This document shows, piece after piece, positions 53,715 through 63,550 of a DNA stretch of 64,000 bases. The DNA comes from Acholeplasmataceae bacterium. GTDB taxonomy: Bacteria; Bacillota_I; Bacilli_A; Acholeplasmatales; Acholeplasmataceae. The notes under the pieces are model-generated. The model was not told the DNA's origin and made no database searches. It worked only from the letters and a program-made list of their open reading frames with translations. The DNA is taken from positions 82,640 through 146,639 of the forward strand of contig JAGYLU010000001.1 in the NCBI GenBank assembly GCA_018400755.1. The letters run 5' to 3'. Each line of letters begins with the position of its first letter. The first letter of the stretch is position 1. A program made the translations under genes and the position numbers.

Positions 53715-56017
53715 TTACCTCCCGATTAACAACCACCATATTAGTCTCGCATAACTCCGGTGTCCATCAGTTCTACCAATTAAACCTGGTCCTTGCCATC
53801 CGTGATAATGATTATAATGAATATTACCATGAGGATAGTCAAATCATACATTCTTCCATTCGCAGTGTTATAGCGATAGCCATTGGGTGATGTCGTAGCC
53901 CCAATCTTACTTGACGTGTTGCGTAAATGATACGCTCTACCGCTTAATCTTTGTCCAACACCGGAAGCAATATTCAATCCCTACATATGTCCATCCATAT
54001 GCACTATCACTCATACCTGTCCATTGCTGAATGTAGTTTGTACCTGTTACTGCAGCACCTATTTCGTTTGCTCCAAATGCCATGGTTGCACCTCTATAAC
54101 CATTAATGAAATGCCACCGATGATCAATTGGTCCTAGTCCCAAAATAGATGTTCCTGTTGAAAATGCTCCCATCCATTTGCTATAGAAGATGCTCCCCCA
54201 ATTGCTTGTCCTATTGCCGGTGATGCTGCATTTTGCAATAAGACCTAGTGTTCCCAATTATCAATCCGGCTGCTATTCCTTGTGCTCCCGGAACAAACAT
54301 TAATCTATCCCTAATGCTAATTGTCCTCGGATAATTGCCCATTGCCACCAAGGTACAGGTGAATTTCCGCTGCCATCTATCAACATCACACTGGATTGTT
54401 CAAAGCATACACATACATGTTTGTGAGACAACACCAGGTTCTCCCAGCCATCCATCACTGCTGATGAACCTTCCGTCGTCGGATCGTAGTATCACGGACT
54501 GCAAGTAATGGAACCCTGTCTCACTGTCTTGCGTGTATCCCCGATACCTCACCGGTTGATGTCCCCTATGGTAGATGACAATGAACCGGACATAGCAACG
54601 ACGTTTCCCCATGCGTCATACACATAACGGACCACGACGACACCACGCCCAGCCAGAGCCAACGCCGTCACGTCACCTTGGATGTTGTATTGATAGAAGT
54701 ATTCGGTTCCGTTGATCGTCGCGCTGATGATCCTTCCGGAAAGATGCGTAGGTGTAGTATTGAATGGTGTTGTTTCCCATGTCTCGACAAGCATTCCTGG
54801 ACCCGTCTGTGACATAGGTATGAGAAGGACACCACCAGCGGTCTTCCAGGTTGATCCGCCCAGTCGTCATACGTATAGGTGACCTCTTGTATTGTCACAC
54901 CGTTTTCGTCCTTGATAACAATCCCCACAAGCGTGCGACCTTCCCACGCATACGATGTCACATATCCACTTTGGACATGTGTCTTTGTCAAAACATCTCA
55001 TGGGCATCATAAGGTGTAGGTATTGCGTAGGCGGATGATAACAAATCAGACCAACTCTCCGTCATGGTGAAGGTGACTGTCTCAATCCCGAGATCGGATG
55101 TGTCAGGTGCTGTTCCCGGGCTTGTATAGACATACCGCTCGGTGATTGTCCTGTTGCCTTGGTCATCATACTGATAAGTGTGGTTTCTCCTGACGTTCAT
55201 CCTGCACCCTGTTGTGCAAAGGTCTTCCCGGATCGGTTGGTTGAGAGCATCGTAGGCATAGGTATGCTTGGTCAGGACCGCCTCGGTTTGGGGAACACCG
55301 GGAAGAATGCTGACGAGGCTCAAAGTCTCATGGTCAGGTTCCCCAAACCATCATAGGTGTATACGTAGACATACTTGTAATGGTTATTCCAGAGGTGGCA
55401 TCACGGTAGTGATAGGTGATGCCATTGACCCTTTCGGACAGTCCACAGGAATCACCTGGGTCAACAATCACATCATTGTCATCATAATCATAGGTGACGC
55501 TCACAAGCTCCACTTGGTTAGGATTGATGATGGTTTCATGTGCCGAGTTCAAGTGGTCGGAATCATACACATGGGGAAAGATTGACTTCTCCAAGATTCG
55601 ACATGTAGCTTGTTCTGTCAGCTTGTTCGTTGTCATATGTATAGGATACCGCTGCGGTAATGATTTGTCCATCGTGTTCGAACCGGTAGTCATATGCCAC
55701 GAGCAACCCATCCTCGTCATATCCATACCCGATGATGTTGCCATACTGATCGGTGATGGTCGAAATCTGGTTGTCTTCCGTATACGTGTAATACCATGTG
55801 TTGTCATTCAGATGATCCTGATAAAAGGCTATTCTTCCCCAGGCATCATAACCATATTCAAATCGCGGGGTTTCTCCATCATCAATCTGGTCTTCATCAA
55901 ACGTCACCGAGATCAGTTGTTGGTCAGCATTGTATCCAAAAATCATCCGATGCCCGGTGGCAATATGCTTCCAATCATCAAAACAACAAACATAAACCAA
56001 ATCATTGTGTTTCTCAT
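53715..56017 (-). pseudogene. Dead Rhs-repeat toxin gene
   Basis: From ATG 56017 the gene starts with a signal peptide (MRNTMIWFMFVVLMIGSILP). Other frames carry YD repeats (FEYGYDAWGRIAFYQDH, ISTITDQYGNIIGYGYDEDG, HTYQYDDQGNRTITERYVY). The core ends with YRGYTQDSETGFHYLQS, SDDGRFISSDGWLG and MYVYALNNPV, the conserved border of Rhs proteins. A toxin-like C-terminus follows and ends in HYNHYHGWQGPG and a stop near 53715. Many frameshifts break it. Rhs proteins are polymorphic toxins or surface proteins; this one is short, about 765 codons. Confidence 0.8.
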
Positions 56018-56149
56018 CATATACCCCCCAGTCATTGTTTTAGAGATTAGGATACGAAATCCTATCAGACATAGCACCTCTTTTGGGCCCATTATATGGC
56101 ATTGTCATCTGAACTCATAGAGCAAATATGTCACCTTTTTGCCTAAATC

Positions 56150-56173
56150 GAAAAAAACGCATTCTTATGCGTT
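56150..56173 (-). terminator. Minus-strand hairpin terminator
   Basis: On the minus strand AACGCAT, a 4-base loop and ATGCGTT are followed by a T-run (TTTTTTCG). It lies about 130 bp upstream of the Rhs start and about 570 bp after the nucleotidyltransferase gene, and could stop readthrough from that operon. Confidence 0.6.
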
Positions 56174-56726
56174 CTCTTTCACCAAATCAGCGCGTGTCAA
56201 CCAGTGTCTCATCACACCGGCCGTGTTACTTCAAACATGACTGGCGTTCTTCATGACCTTTGATGATGATCCTGCTTTTGAAATCATCCCAAACACATTT
56301 CAGGTGACCATGCTCGATTGATGACGCGCTTCGACTTCGATCAGACATATCACTTGATCAAAGCAACAAATCACTCAATCATCAGATCAATGGTCATGCA
56401 AGACACAATGTGACATCACCTGAAGACTACCCTGAAGTCTATAGTGAACGACATCCATAGACCAAAAAGGTTCAAAAAGCCATAAAACAGTTCAGAAATG
56501 TGCTATAGACCGATTAGGCGACTTTCGGATACTCTCTCACGGGGATTTGCTGTGTCATCTTCCTTGAGGGTCTATCAGCATCGTAATCCAAGGGTTGTTT
56601 CTACTCCCTGGATGGCACTTCCTCATTTGGTTCCTTGATTGGGAATACCCATCAAAGATACTGGCGATTCACTTCATACAGTTTGTCTTCATTGACTAAA
56701 GACCAATCGTTTTACTATTAGGCCAT
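56174..56726. other. Noncoding stretch inside the island
   Basis: About 550 bp without a credible gene on either strand. Short frames have no ribosome binding sites. It is probably decayed island DNA; no known element is recognised. Confidence 0.4.
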
Positions 56727-56799
56727 CAATCAGAAACACTGATTCAAAGGGTATCCAAATAGTCTTTCAGACCATCCATATCCTGGAATGTCCTGATTG
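56727..56799. repeat. 73-bp direct repeat, right copy
   Basis: The right partner of 51848-51920. It covers the 3' end of the intact nucleotidyltransferase gene (stop at 56744), so insertion of the island left that gene whole. Confidence 0.85.
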
Positions 56800-57784
56800 C
56801 GACGCCTTGGTCCTCAAGAAATGACACCAGCATTTGTTGGTGTTTTTTTGATGCCTTGAAGATCCTTGACAGATCAGTGGGATCATAAGCATCGATCAGA
56901 TCAGGCAGTTTGGGAGGCACGGTTTTTGAATCACGAAAGAGCCATGCAAGCTCGTTTTCCGCTTCCTTGGCAACGATGAGCGCGGTCTGGAAATCATCTG
57001 TCTCATACGCTCTTTCGATCTTATGATACATGTTCACAAACTCTTCATAGAACCCTGAAGCGACCTCCACAAATACCAGACTGGGTCTGGTATCCTCAGA
57101 TTCATGGAAGATGCGTTCAGTGGAGGTCACAAGCTCAAAAAGGGCACTCCTGATATCATCTGGTTGTTCTGCCAGGAAGACCTTCTCATATCGTTTCTCA
57201 AAGTGATCAGGCACATGTGTCATGTTCATGATCTCTTTGAGGATTTTTCCGCGTCCGCGTTTGATGGTGGCATCATTCCACAGGGCAATGCCTTCCGCCA
57301 AATGACCAAGCACCGTGATGGCATGCCTTCTGGCATCAGTCATTGATTTGGCCAAAGAAACATCGAAACAAGCGGCTTTCGCAGCCCTGATCTGCGCCAT
57401 CGCTTTCTGATAACGTTCTTCGAATCCAAGACTGCCAAGGGCACGAACTTTGACCGATTCAAAGCGGGCAAAGTCCTCATCTGAACTGACGTAAAGCAGT
57501 TTCCCTTCCGTGATGATAGATGTGATTTTTTCCTCGCGTCTCGCGATCCTTTCGATTCTCTCCCAAGAAATCGGCCAAAAATCGAATCCGATCCCTTCGA
57601 TGATGAACACAAAACCCAGGGCATACCCCCGTTCGGTCTTGGGGATGAAGTAGAGATCAAGATCCGATTTGGCATGGGTCTCATGATAGATATGACTTCC
57701 CATCATGCAAACGACCGCGATATCCTCAGAATAATCCTTCTTGATCTTCTCAATCAAAAGGTTTGCTGCTTGTGTCACGTCCAT
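56744..57784 (-). CDS. Nucleotidyltransferase-domain protein
   Basis: A 346-residue protein whose N-terminus has the polymerase-beta type nucleotidyltransferase motif: MMGSHIYHETHAKSDLDLYFIP, with the GS and DxD residues near 27-41. The rest is helical and resembles aminoglycoside-nucleotidyltransferase-like proteins (YQKAMAQIRAAKAACFDVSLAKS). It may transfer a nucleotide to a small molecule. ATG 57784 has AAAGGGG upstream and follows the ferredoxin gene by 16 bp; the longer frame to 58060 is unlikely. Its 3' end is duplicated at 51848-51920. Confidence 0.75.
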   Translation of the reverse strand: MDVTQAANLLIEKIKKDYSEDIAVVCMMGSHIYHETHAKSDLDLYFIPKTERGYALGFVFIIEGIGFDFWPISWERIERIARREEKITSIITEGKLLYVSSDEDFARFESVKVRALGSLGFEERYQKAMAQIRAAKAACFDVSLAKSMTDARRHAITVLGHLAEGIALWNDATIKRGRGKILKEIMNMTHVPDHFEKRYEKVFLAEQPDDIRSALFELVTSTERIFHESEDTRPSLVFVEVASGFYEEFVNMYHKIERAYETDDFQTALIVAKEAENELAWLFRDSKTVPPKLPDLIDAYDPTDLSRIFKASKKHQQMLVSFLEDQGVAIRTFQDMDGLKDYLDTL

Positions 57785-57800
57785 GTTGACATGCCCCTTT

Positions 57801-58685
57801 CTAGATCCTTTGATGACGCCTGATGTCCATGTCAGAACTGGAAACCTCAGGGTGATGGTATTTGATGCCTTTTTGCCTGCTCCAATGCTGAATCGCATCT
57901 TGCGGGCACCATTCATCACATGCGAAACACATCTCACACTGATGACGGAATGTTGGTCTATGGTCTTCAATGACGATGTTTCCGGCCGGACAGACCGATG
58001 CACATATGCTGCATCCGATGCATGCGTCACTGACCACGATGCCCAAATCAGTCCGTCCAATCATCGCCTCATAAGAACAGTCACCTTTTGATGTCACTTG
58101 GGCTTGCTTTTGTAGGACTTTGAGAGCGGCTGGTCTGATCATCACAAACAAGGGACTTAGAAGCAAGAGAAAGAATCGCTTCAATATCCTGAACCGGGTT
58201 TGTCTACCACTTCTGATGTCATCTGCAATGCCATCAATCCGTTTTCGACTCTTCTTCAGGATATCATCGGTGTCACGATTGATCGGAATAGGGATATGGT
58301 CATAATCAAGGTTGTTCATCGGCATCCTGAGCGAATGGGCCGAATACAATCTGGCTCCCTGTGATTTCAAAATCATGTTCAAACGATGCAGTGCCGGTAA
58401 CGCATTCACACTCTCATATCCACCACAATTGCACACCGCATGGATGCTCGTCTGTTTGAGCCCTTGCATCCGTCTGATCACATTCATAACCTGGATTGGT
58501 ACCCCGGACAATAGCGACAGATACGCAGGAAAGACAATGATGATGGCCGGTGTGGTGATTCGGATTTCCGTCTCATCCTTCAATCGTGGGATGGCAATCA
58601 ATCTGGCATTCAAAGTTTGTGCCAATGATCTGGCAATGGCCAATGAGTTTCCGGTCCCAGAAAAATAGAAGATATCCATATCCAT
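57801..58685 (-). CDS. EFR1 family flavodoxin-ferredoxin protein
   Basis: A 294-residue fusion. The first 160 residues form a flavodoxin domain (IFYFSGTGNSLAIARSLA, the FMN loop). The last 90 hold two 4Fe-4S clusters: CIGCSICASVCPAGNI and CEMCFACDEWCPQDAI. Such EFR1 proteins are common in anaerobes and move electrons between carriers. ATG 58685 has a GAGG site eight bases before it. It lies 10 bp after the dead phosphotransferase gene in the same operon. Confidence 0.9.
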   Translation of the reverse strand: MDMDIFYFSGTGNSLAIARSLAQTLNARLIAIPRLKDETEIRITTPAIIIVFPAYLSLLSGVPIQVMNVIRRMQGLKQTSIHAVCNCGGYESVNALPALHRLNMILKSQGARLYSAHSLRMPMNNLDYDHIPIPINRDTDDILKKSRKRIDGIADDIRSGRQTRFRILKRFFLLLLSPLFVMIRPAALKVLQKQAQVTSKGDCSYEAMIGRTDLGIVVSDACIGCSICASVCPAGNIVIEDHRPTFRHQCEMCFACDEWCPQDAIQHWSRQKGIKYHHPEVSSSDMDIRRHQRI

Positions 58686-58695
58686 CTCTTGATCC

Positions 58696-59661
58696 TCACA
58701 TTGTCTCAAACGCTTCAAACAGGGTTGACATCAACTGCTCATGCCCCTCAATCAGATCCAATACCTCTTTGATCCATGTCTCACTCTGGTCAGTTGACTC
58801 ATAGAAGAAAATCAGAAGAATATAATACCGGTATTTCAGAAAGACCGGAAACCACACCTTGAAAAAGATGACGTCATCGATATGACAGCCATACCCTTCG
58901 CCGATGGTCTTCAAAAAAAACATCGCGTCTTTGATCCACTCATCACCCATCGGGATATCTGCCATGTATCCGTCAAAGGCCGCGGCGAGATCCATCATGA
59001 AATAGCCATAACAACAATCATCGAAATCAAGCACAACCAAGTCCTTGCCACAAAGCAGCAGATTGCCTTGATGCATGTCAGCATGCATCATGCCATATGT
59101 GTTGGCGTTCTTCGGACAGGTTTGGATGGTTCTTAGCGTCATCTGATAATCCTTGAGCATCTCTGGGTGGTGTGTGGACAGGATGGACTCAGCGTGACTG
59201 AGCGTTGGGTCATCCTGATAGTGAAACCGTTTGTCGGTCCTTGGAAAGTTTTGGCAAGGGCATGCATCCGTCATAAGATCGCCCCATTGGACAATCAGGG
59301 CCGCATTTGATTCCGCGGCCTGTCTTAAAATGGCTTTCCTTTCAATCCAAGCCATCAAGATGAAGAGAGAAGACCCGATCATGTCAATGTCAGGACCACA
59401 ATCCGTTGTCTGTCTTTTGTTTGGTGACACGGGATTCGAATCCCGTGTTTGATCAGAAAGCCTCGCTAGTCAAGTTGCGCTTCGATCTGATCAAGATCTC
59501 GATCTGATCCATCCATCATCTTCAACGCATAGGACTCATTGATGTTGTATGTGGCATTTTGGCTGATCATGACCAATCGATTGGTCTCAAGGGGGATGTC
59601 GCAGAGTGCCATGACTTCCCTCAGATCCCTCGGTCAGTGACTTGATGATTCGCTGGTTCAT
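58696..59661 (-). pseudogene. Dead APH-type phosphotransferase gene
   Basis: The intact-looking frame (58696-59430) holds the catalytic core MMHADMHQGNLLLCGKDLVVLDFDDCCYGY of aminoglycoside/choline-kinase-like enzymes but lacks the N-terminal lobe. The lobe is found upstream in other frames: MNQRIIKSLTEGSEG from ATG 59661, then DIPLETNRLVMISQNATYNINESYALK, a stop, and GFLIKHGIRIPC. At least one frameshift and one stop separate them. The full span, about 321 codons, is normal for the family. Confidence 0.8.
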
Positions 59662-60556
59662 GGTCTGTTGAACTCTATCAGGACATTGCCTGTTTTATGT
59701 CCATCGTAAACATGGCGATGAGCCTCCCGAAAAGCCTCGACGGATACGTCTGATCAATGACTGTCTTGATGTTTAATTGAAGCATCTTGTTCAGATGTTC
59801 GAGGGATCCTTTGTCTTCTTTATTGATTGACTTGATTGACGTAAGCCGCTGGTCTTTGAGCATGTGACGGACTTGTTTCTTGCTGATCTTCCCAGCCGCA
59901 TCAAAAATGAGATCAAAGCGATCAGCCAGACTGAACGGATCTTCCTTTTGATAGTCGATCAGTCGATCAATCGTGCCCTCCTAAGCAATGCGTGGTGCTT
60001 GTGGCTTGCAGTCGCGGTGACGTGGGCACCATAAGCGTGCGCCAGACCGGCCGCATGACCCAACCCGATCCGCTCGCGCCATAGATCCATGCTTTGAACC
60101 TTCTTTGATGGTATCGCCATTGATAGTGATGAGCGCTCATGCCGCCAAAAGCGATTGGTGCGGAATCCTTGTATGATACCGTATCATCGACCTTCAAAGA
60201 TTGATACGATTTCAGTTTGAGCACATCAGCAAAGACTGATGCTTTCATTAGATTGATGAGATTGACGCGATCGCCTGGCTTGACGGCCGTGACAGCTGAA
60301 CCGACGCCAGTGACTTTGCCAGATCCGGAAATGCCTCCTGATCGCCTGACGTGGTCGCCTGAGTCCGAAAACAGGCGCATGACCAGATTGATCGGGAACA
60401 GGACATCAAGGGTATTGATTTTGTAATCACCTGCCGATACATTTCCAACCATCCTTGGATCAGAAACTCATCTTCTTTGACAATGGTCGGTTCTTTTGTC
60501 TCGACCAGCTCCAAGGTTTGTTCATCGCCATATCGCTTTTGTATGATCGCTTTCAT
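59658..60556 (-). pseudogene. Dead NADPH:quinone oxidoreductase-like (MDR) gene
   Basis: The start MKAIIQKRYGDEQTLELVE is typical of zinc-independent medium-chain dehydrogenases. Later frames give SGSGKVTGVGSAVTAVKPGDRV, SYKDSAPIAFGG, RFDLIFDAAGKISKKQ, and EAHRHVYDGHKTGNVLIEF at the end. These cover the whole family length, but at least three frame changes break it. The stop overlaps the ATG of the dead phosphotransferase gene, so the original operon was tightly coupled. Confidence 0.8.
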
Positions 60557-60571
60557 CAGAGTCTCCAATCC

Positions 60572-61261
60572 CTATGGGTTGATGTGTTTGTCATTCATGG
60601 TCATCGGTATCGAATCATCATGATGATGTTTGAAGAAGAGATAGGATAAGATCCCAATCGGGATGAAGTATGCACACCAAACCATCAAGACAAGTGTGCC
60701 GATCCATTGGCCTCCACTCATATCATCTTGAAACAGCCCCATCATTGGAATGATGAGCCCACTGATGAAGAACACACCGTGAACCATCAACAAGGTTTTC
60801 AGCCATCTCGTCATGGTGGACTCTGAAACAATGGTCAAGCCTACAAAAAACGTCGATAATGCCATCATGCCATATCCGAGCAGATTGTAGTTGAAGTACA
60901 ATCCAAACCGTTGATAGTCCAATAATGCCAAGGCTTCCTCGCTGACACGCCCACTGATCACCGTTGTCAACTGGGCAAAATAAACCAAAACAATGATCGT
61001 CACATAGACAGCAGCAATCCCTATCGCGCTTGTTCCAGCGACTTTCCGATCATCTCTTGAGACATATGCATACGCACTGACCATCGGAATGAAACTGAAG
61101 GCAATGAACATGCTTGAGAGATAGCTCAGAGCATCGTGTCCAACCAACATTGAAACTGCAAAAATCAGAACCGATATCGCATTGCCTATTGAAGCGGCCA
61201 TCCCGATATGTCTGTTCAAGGCACTCACCCTTTCATCTTGGACATTCATCTGTCCTATCAA
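60572..61261 (-). CDS. Membrane protein, unknown function
   Basis: A 229-residue protein with about seven membrane helices and a histidine-rich C-terminal tail (FKHHHDDSIP). I recognise no family with confidence; DUF4386-like proteins are similar in layout. Start could also be ATG 61249, which has AGGACAG close by. It heads the operon with the two dead genes and the ferredoxin and nucleotidyltransferase genes. Confidence 0.65.
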   Translation of the reverse strand: MIGQMNVQDERVSALNRHIGMAASIGNAISVLIFAVSMLVGHDALSYLSSMFIAFSFIPMVSAYAYVSRDDRKVAGTSAIGIAAVYVTIIVLVYFAQLTTVISGRVSEEALALLDYQRFGLYFNYNLLGYGMMALSTFFVGLTIVSESTMTRWLKTLLMVHGVFFISGLIIPMMGLFQDDMSGGQWIGTLVLMVWCAYFIPIGILSYLFFKHHHDDSIPMTMNDKHINP

Positions 61262-61275
61262 ATTCTTATCTACTG

Positions 61276-62088
61276 TCAGCGTCTTCTCCGGAAAATCCCT
61301 GCCCCACCAGATGATCCGCCACCGCCTTTGTTTCTTAAAATCATGGTCCCGGTTCCCGAAAGAAAGACGAAGAACACAATCCCGATGATCGCCCCAAGAC
61401 GGTCGGAAGCCGTTGAGAAAGGCGATAGGAGGTATACCAGGAATCCCATTGGGATGTCCTCACCTTCCAGATCACCATCCGGATTGATCTCGACATAGGC
61501 TTGGAATAGTTCCATGTCATAGACATAGGATGTATCGCCATACGCCTCTTCATAGATCGCTTCGACCAACGCATAGGTCATATGCATCACCGCTGAATCG
61601 AGGTCGTCCCACGCTTCTGAGTAAAGCGTCTCATCAATGATCAAGCCAAGATGCGAAGGTGTCAGGTATTGTTCCATCCGGTATCCGACCTCGACTTGCG
61701 TCTCCTCAAGGACAAGATAGTCAATCTCATCAATCGTTTCCGGGACAAAAAACAAGATGACCAGAAGGCCCATGTCGTTGTCTCCGATCTCCCATGAACG
61801 GTAGAGTTCGGTCTTATCGACCTCGGCAATCTCTTCGGGTCCTGCGACCTCGAAGGTCGCGATCACCAGCTGAGCACCGCCATCATCTAGGTCTTTTGTC
61901 TGTTCATAAAGGTCTTCGCCTTCAAGAATGATTTGTTCCTTGGTCGCACCATAGAGGATGTTCGCGAAATCATTGCAGTAAAAGGCTCTTGTCGGTCGCG
62001 GGTAGTCATCTTTTTGACAGCCTGAAAAAAGGAGTGTCAGACAAAGAACAACCAGAAACAACGATACGGTTTTGAGCTTAGTCCTCAT
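61276..62088 (-). CDS. TPM domain lipoprotein
   Basis: A 270-residue membrane-anchored protein. A signal peptide with lipobox (LLFSGC, Cys 24) leads into a TPM domain (AFYCNDFANILYGATKEQIILEGEDLYEQTK and GDNDMGLLVILFFVPE). Near residue 230 a membrane helix follows, then the glycine-rich tail GGGGSSGGAGIF typical of YgcG-like proteins. TPM proteins are often made with LemA; here lemA lies just upstream and overlaps by 11 bp. ATG 62088 is chosen as the start of the signal peptide. Confidence 0.85.
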   Translation of the reverse strand: MRTKLKTVSLFLVVLCLTLLFSGCQKDDYPRPTRAFYCNDFANILYGATKEQIILEGEDLYEQTKDLDDGGAQLVIATFEVAGPEEIAEVDKTELYRSWEIGDNDMGLLVILFFVPETIDEIDYLVLEETQVEVGYRMEQYLTPSHLGLIIDETLYSEAWDDLDSAVMHMTYALVEAIYEEAYGDTSYVYDMELFQAYVEINPDGDLEGEDIPMGFLVYLLSPFSTASDRLGAIIGIVFFVFLSGTGTMILRNKGGGGSSGGAGIFRRRR

Positions 62089-62650
62089 TGAAGTCAATGG
62101 TCGGAACCTCATCCGCCCCATCATTGATTTTCCAGTAGGGATGGCTCTGATCAAATCCGAACATCTTTGCATAGAGCACTCTTGGAAAACGTCTGACAGC
62201 GGCATTGTAGGATTGCACCGCCAGGTTATAATCCCTTCTGGCGACAGACAACGTTGATTCCATCGAGGCAATCTCGTCGATCAGGGCATAGAACCCTGAC
62301 GTCGCGGTGATGTTGGGATTGTCTTCCACCACCACAAGAAGATTCGTGAAGGCAATCGCCTCAGCGGCGTCAGCAGCAACCAAGTCTTCCAAGGTCTGTG
62401 CCGCCGCGTAAGCGGCCCTAGCATCGGTGATCGCTTCATAAATGGCTTCGGCATGCTCTTGGAGGCCACTCACGGTCGCGACAATCTGACCAATCTTATC
62501 ATGACGTTCCTGAAGCCTGTTTTCAACCTGGGAGTAACTGGCGACAACGTCTTCATCCATGTTGACAAGTCCGTTATATCCGGTGACCAACAAAATCCCG
62601 ACAAGAAAAATTAAAAACACTAACACACCAAGAACAATCTTTCCAATCAT
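62078..62650 (-). CDS. lemA: LemA family protein
   Basis: A 190-residue protein with an N-terminal membrane helix and the LemA domain: YNGLVNMDEDVVASYSQVENRLQERHDKIGQIV (the NxLVxxdexVxxawsqvenqlqRR block), a long helix, and NLAVQSYNAAVRRFPRVLYAKMFGF near the end. ATG 62650 has a GGGAGG site; the longer frame to 62737 is unlikely. Function is not known beyond a membrane-associated helical bundle. Paired with the TPM gene. Confidence 0.9.
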   Translation of the reverse strand: MIGKIVLGVLVFLIFLVGILLVTGYNGLVNMDEDVVASYSQVENRLQERHDKIGQIVATVSGLQEHAEAIYEAITDARAAYAAAQTLEDLVAADAAEAIAFTNLLVVVEDNPNITATSGFYALIDEIASMESTLSVARRDYNLAVQSYNAAVRRFPRVLYAKMFGFDQSHPYWKINDGADEVPTIDFNED

Positions 62651-62779
62651 GAAAACGCCTCCCAAATATTGGATTGATGAATATGTGATGTTTATGACAA
62701 ACCATGACTCACGTATTTCCTGATGATGTTTATCCATATGGCAATGACGCTCTGACGCGTCAGGCGAATGACAAGATGA

Positions 62780-63550
62780 TCAGTCATCCCCGTCTGTTAA
62801 GTACTCTCGTTCAAGTAAGGCAATCTCTCTTGGGGTTGCCTCTTTTTCATCTTGGTAGATATGTTGATAAATAATGGGGATTTTTTTGATCCTGAAGTTC
62901 AGATCATCCAGATCAAAATGATTGATATCGAATGTATCAACCCCCAACCACCGACTATACTCTTCATAGGCTTCACCCTTCTGTTCAAAGAAGGCCATTG
63001 CCAGATCACTCAGTCCTCTTGTGCCACCAACATCTTCAATAATCCCGTATCCTTCTCCTTCAAGAATCCTAGGAAGGACACCGGAAGGTATACTTTGGTC
63101 TTCAATGATCTTCTCCAAGGTCAGATTGACACACCAGCTATCCCCGAAATCATAGTACAACTCAATCGGCTCATCAATCTTGTTTACGGCGTGTTTGAGC
63201 TTTGCTTGAAACACATCCTCATACTTGATATTGTCATCAAAGGCACCGCCCATGTCTTCTATGAAATCAAGCATTTCATAAACAACCGTATAGTTTTCTA
63301 TCAAAGGGGCAAGCTTCTTGATTTTCTGGTAGTCGGAAGCTGAATAATATGCTTTCAATTCTTTCATCAACGCTTTTCCCTTTAGAACTTCCATTCGAAA
63401 AAGATGTGAGGCCTTCATCTCATACATGATCATGACAATGTAGGCGAATCTGGCAACGGTGATATCACTTCGGACTTGAAACCGGCGCCATATCTTTGGC
63501 TCAAAATCTTCAAGTTCTGCGTAAAACTGATAAATCTGACGAGAAGCCAT
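62780..63550 (-). CDS. pRiA4b ORF-3-like family protein
   Basis: A 256-residue soluble protein. YQFYAELEDFEPKIWRRFQVRSDITVARFAYIVM and YYDFGDSWCVNLTLEKI with LEGEGYGIIEDVGG match the plasmid pRiA4b ORF-3-like domain, a family of unknown role sometimes carried by mobile elements. The length is longer than the usual 190 residues because of an insert around residues 65-115. It stands alone 130 bp before lemA on the minus strand. Confidence 0.8.
   Translation of the reverse strand: MASRQIYQFYAELEDFEPKIWRRFQVRSDITVARFAYIVMIMYEMKASHLFRMEVLKGKALMKELKAYYSASDYQKIKKLAPLIENYTVVYEMLDFIEDMGGAFDDNIKYEDVFQAKLKHAVNKIDEPIELYYDFGDSWCVNLTLEKIIEDQSIPSGVLPRILEGEGYGIIEDVGGTRGLSDLAMAFFEQKGEAYEEYSRWLGVDTFDINHFDLDDLNFRIKKIPIIYQHIYQDEKEATPREIALLEREYLTDGDD

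Noticed and set aside
55494..56120. Plus-strand open frame of 208 codons
   Set aside because: It is antisense to the YD repeats of the Rhs relic; the repeats explain the long opening.
59425..59450. tRNA T-arm-like palindrome GGGATTCGAATCCC
   Set aside because: The loop is one base too long, no cloverleaf surrounds it, and the sequence codes for part of the dead phosphotransferase gene.
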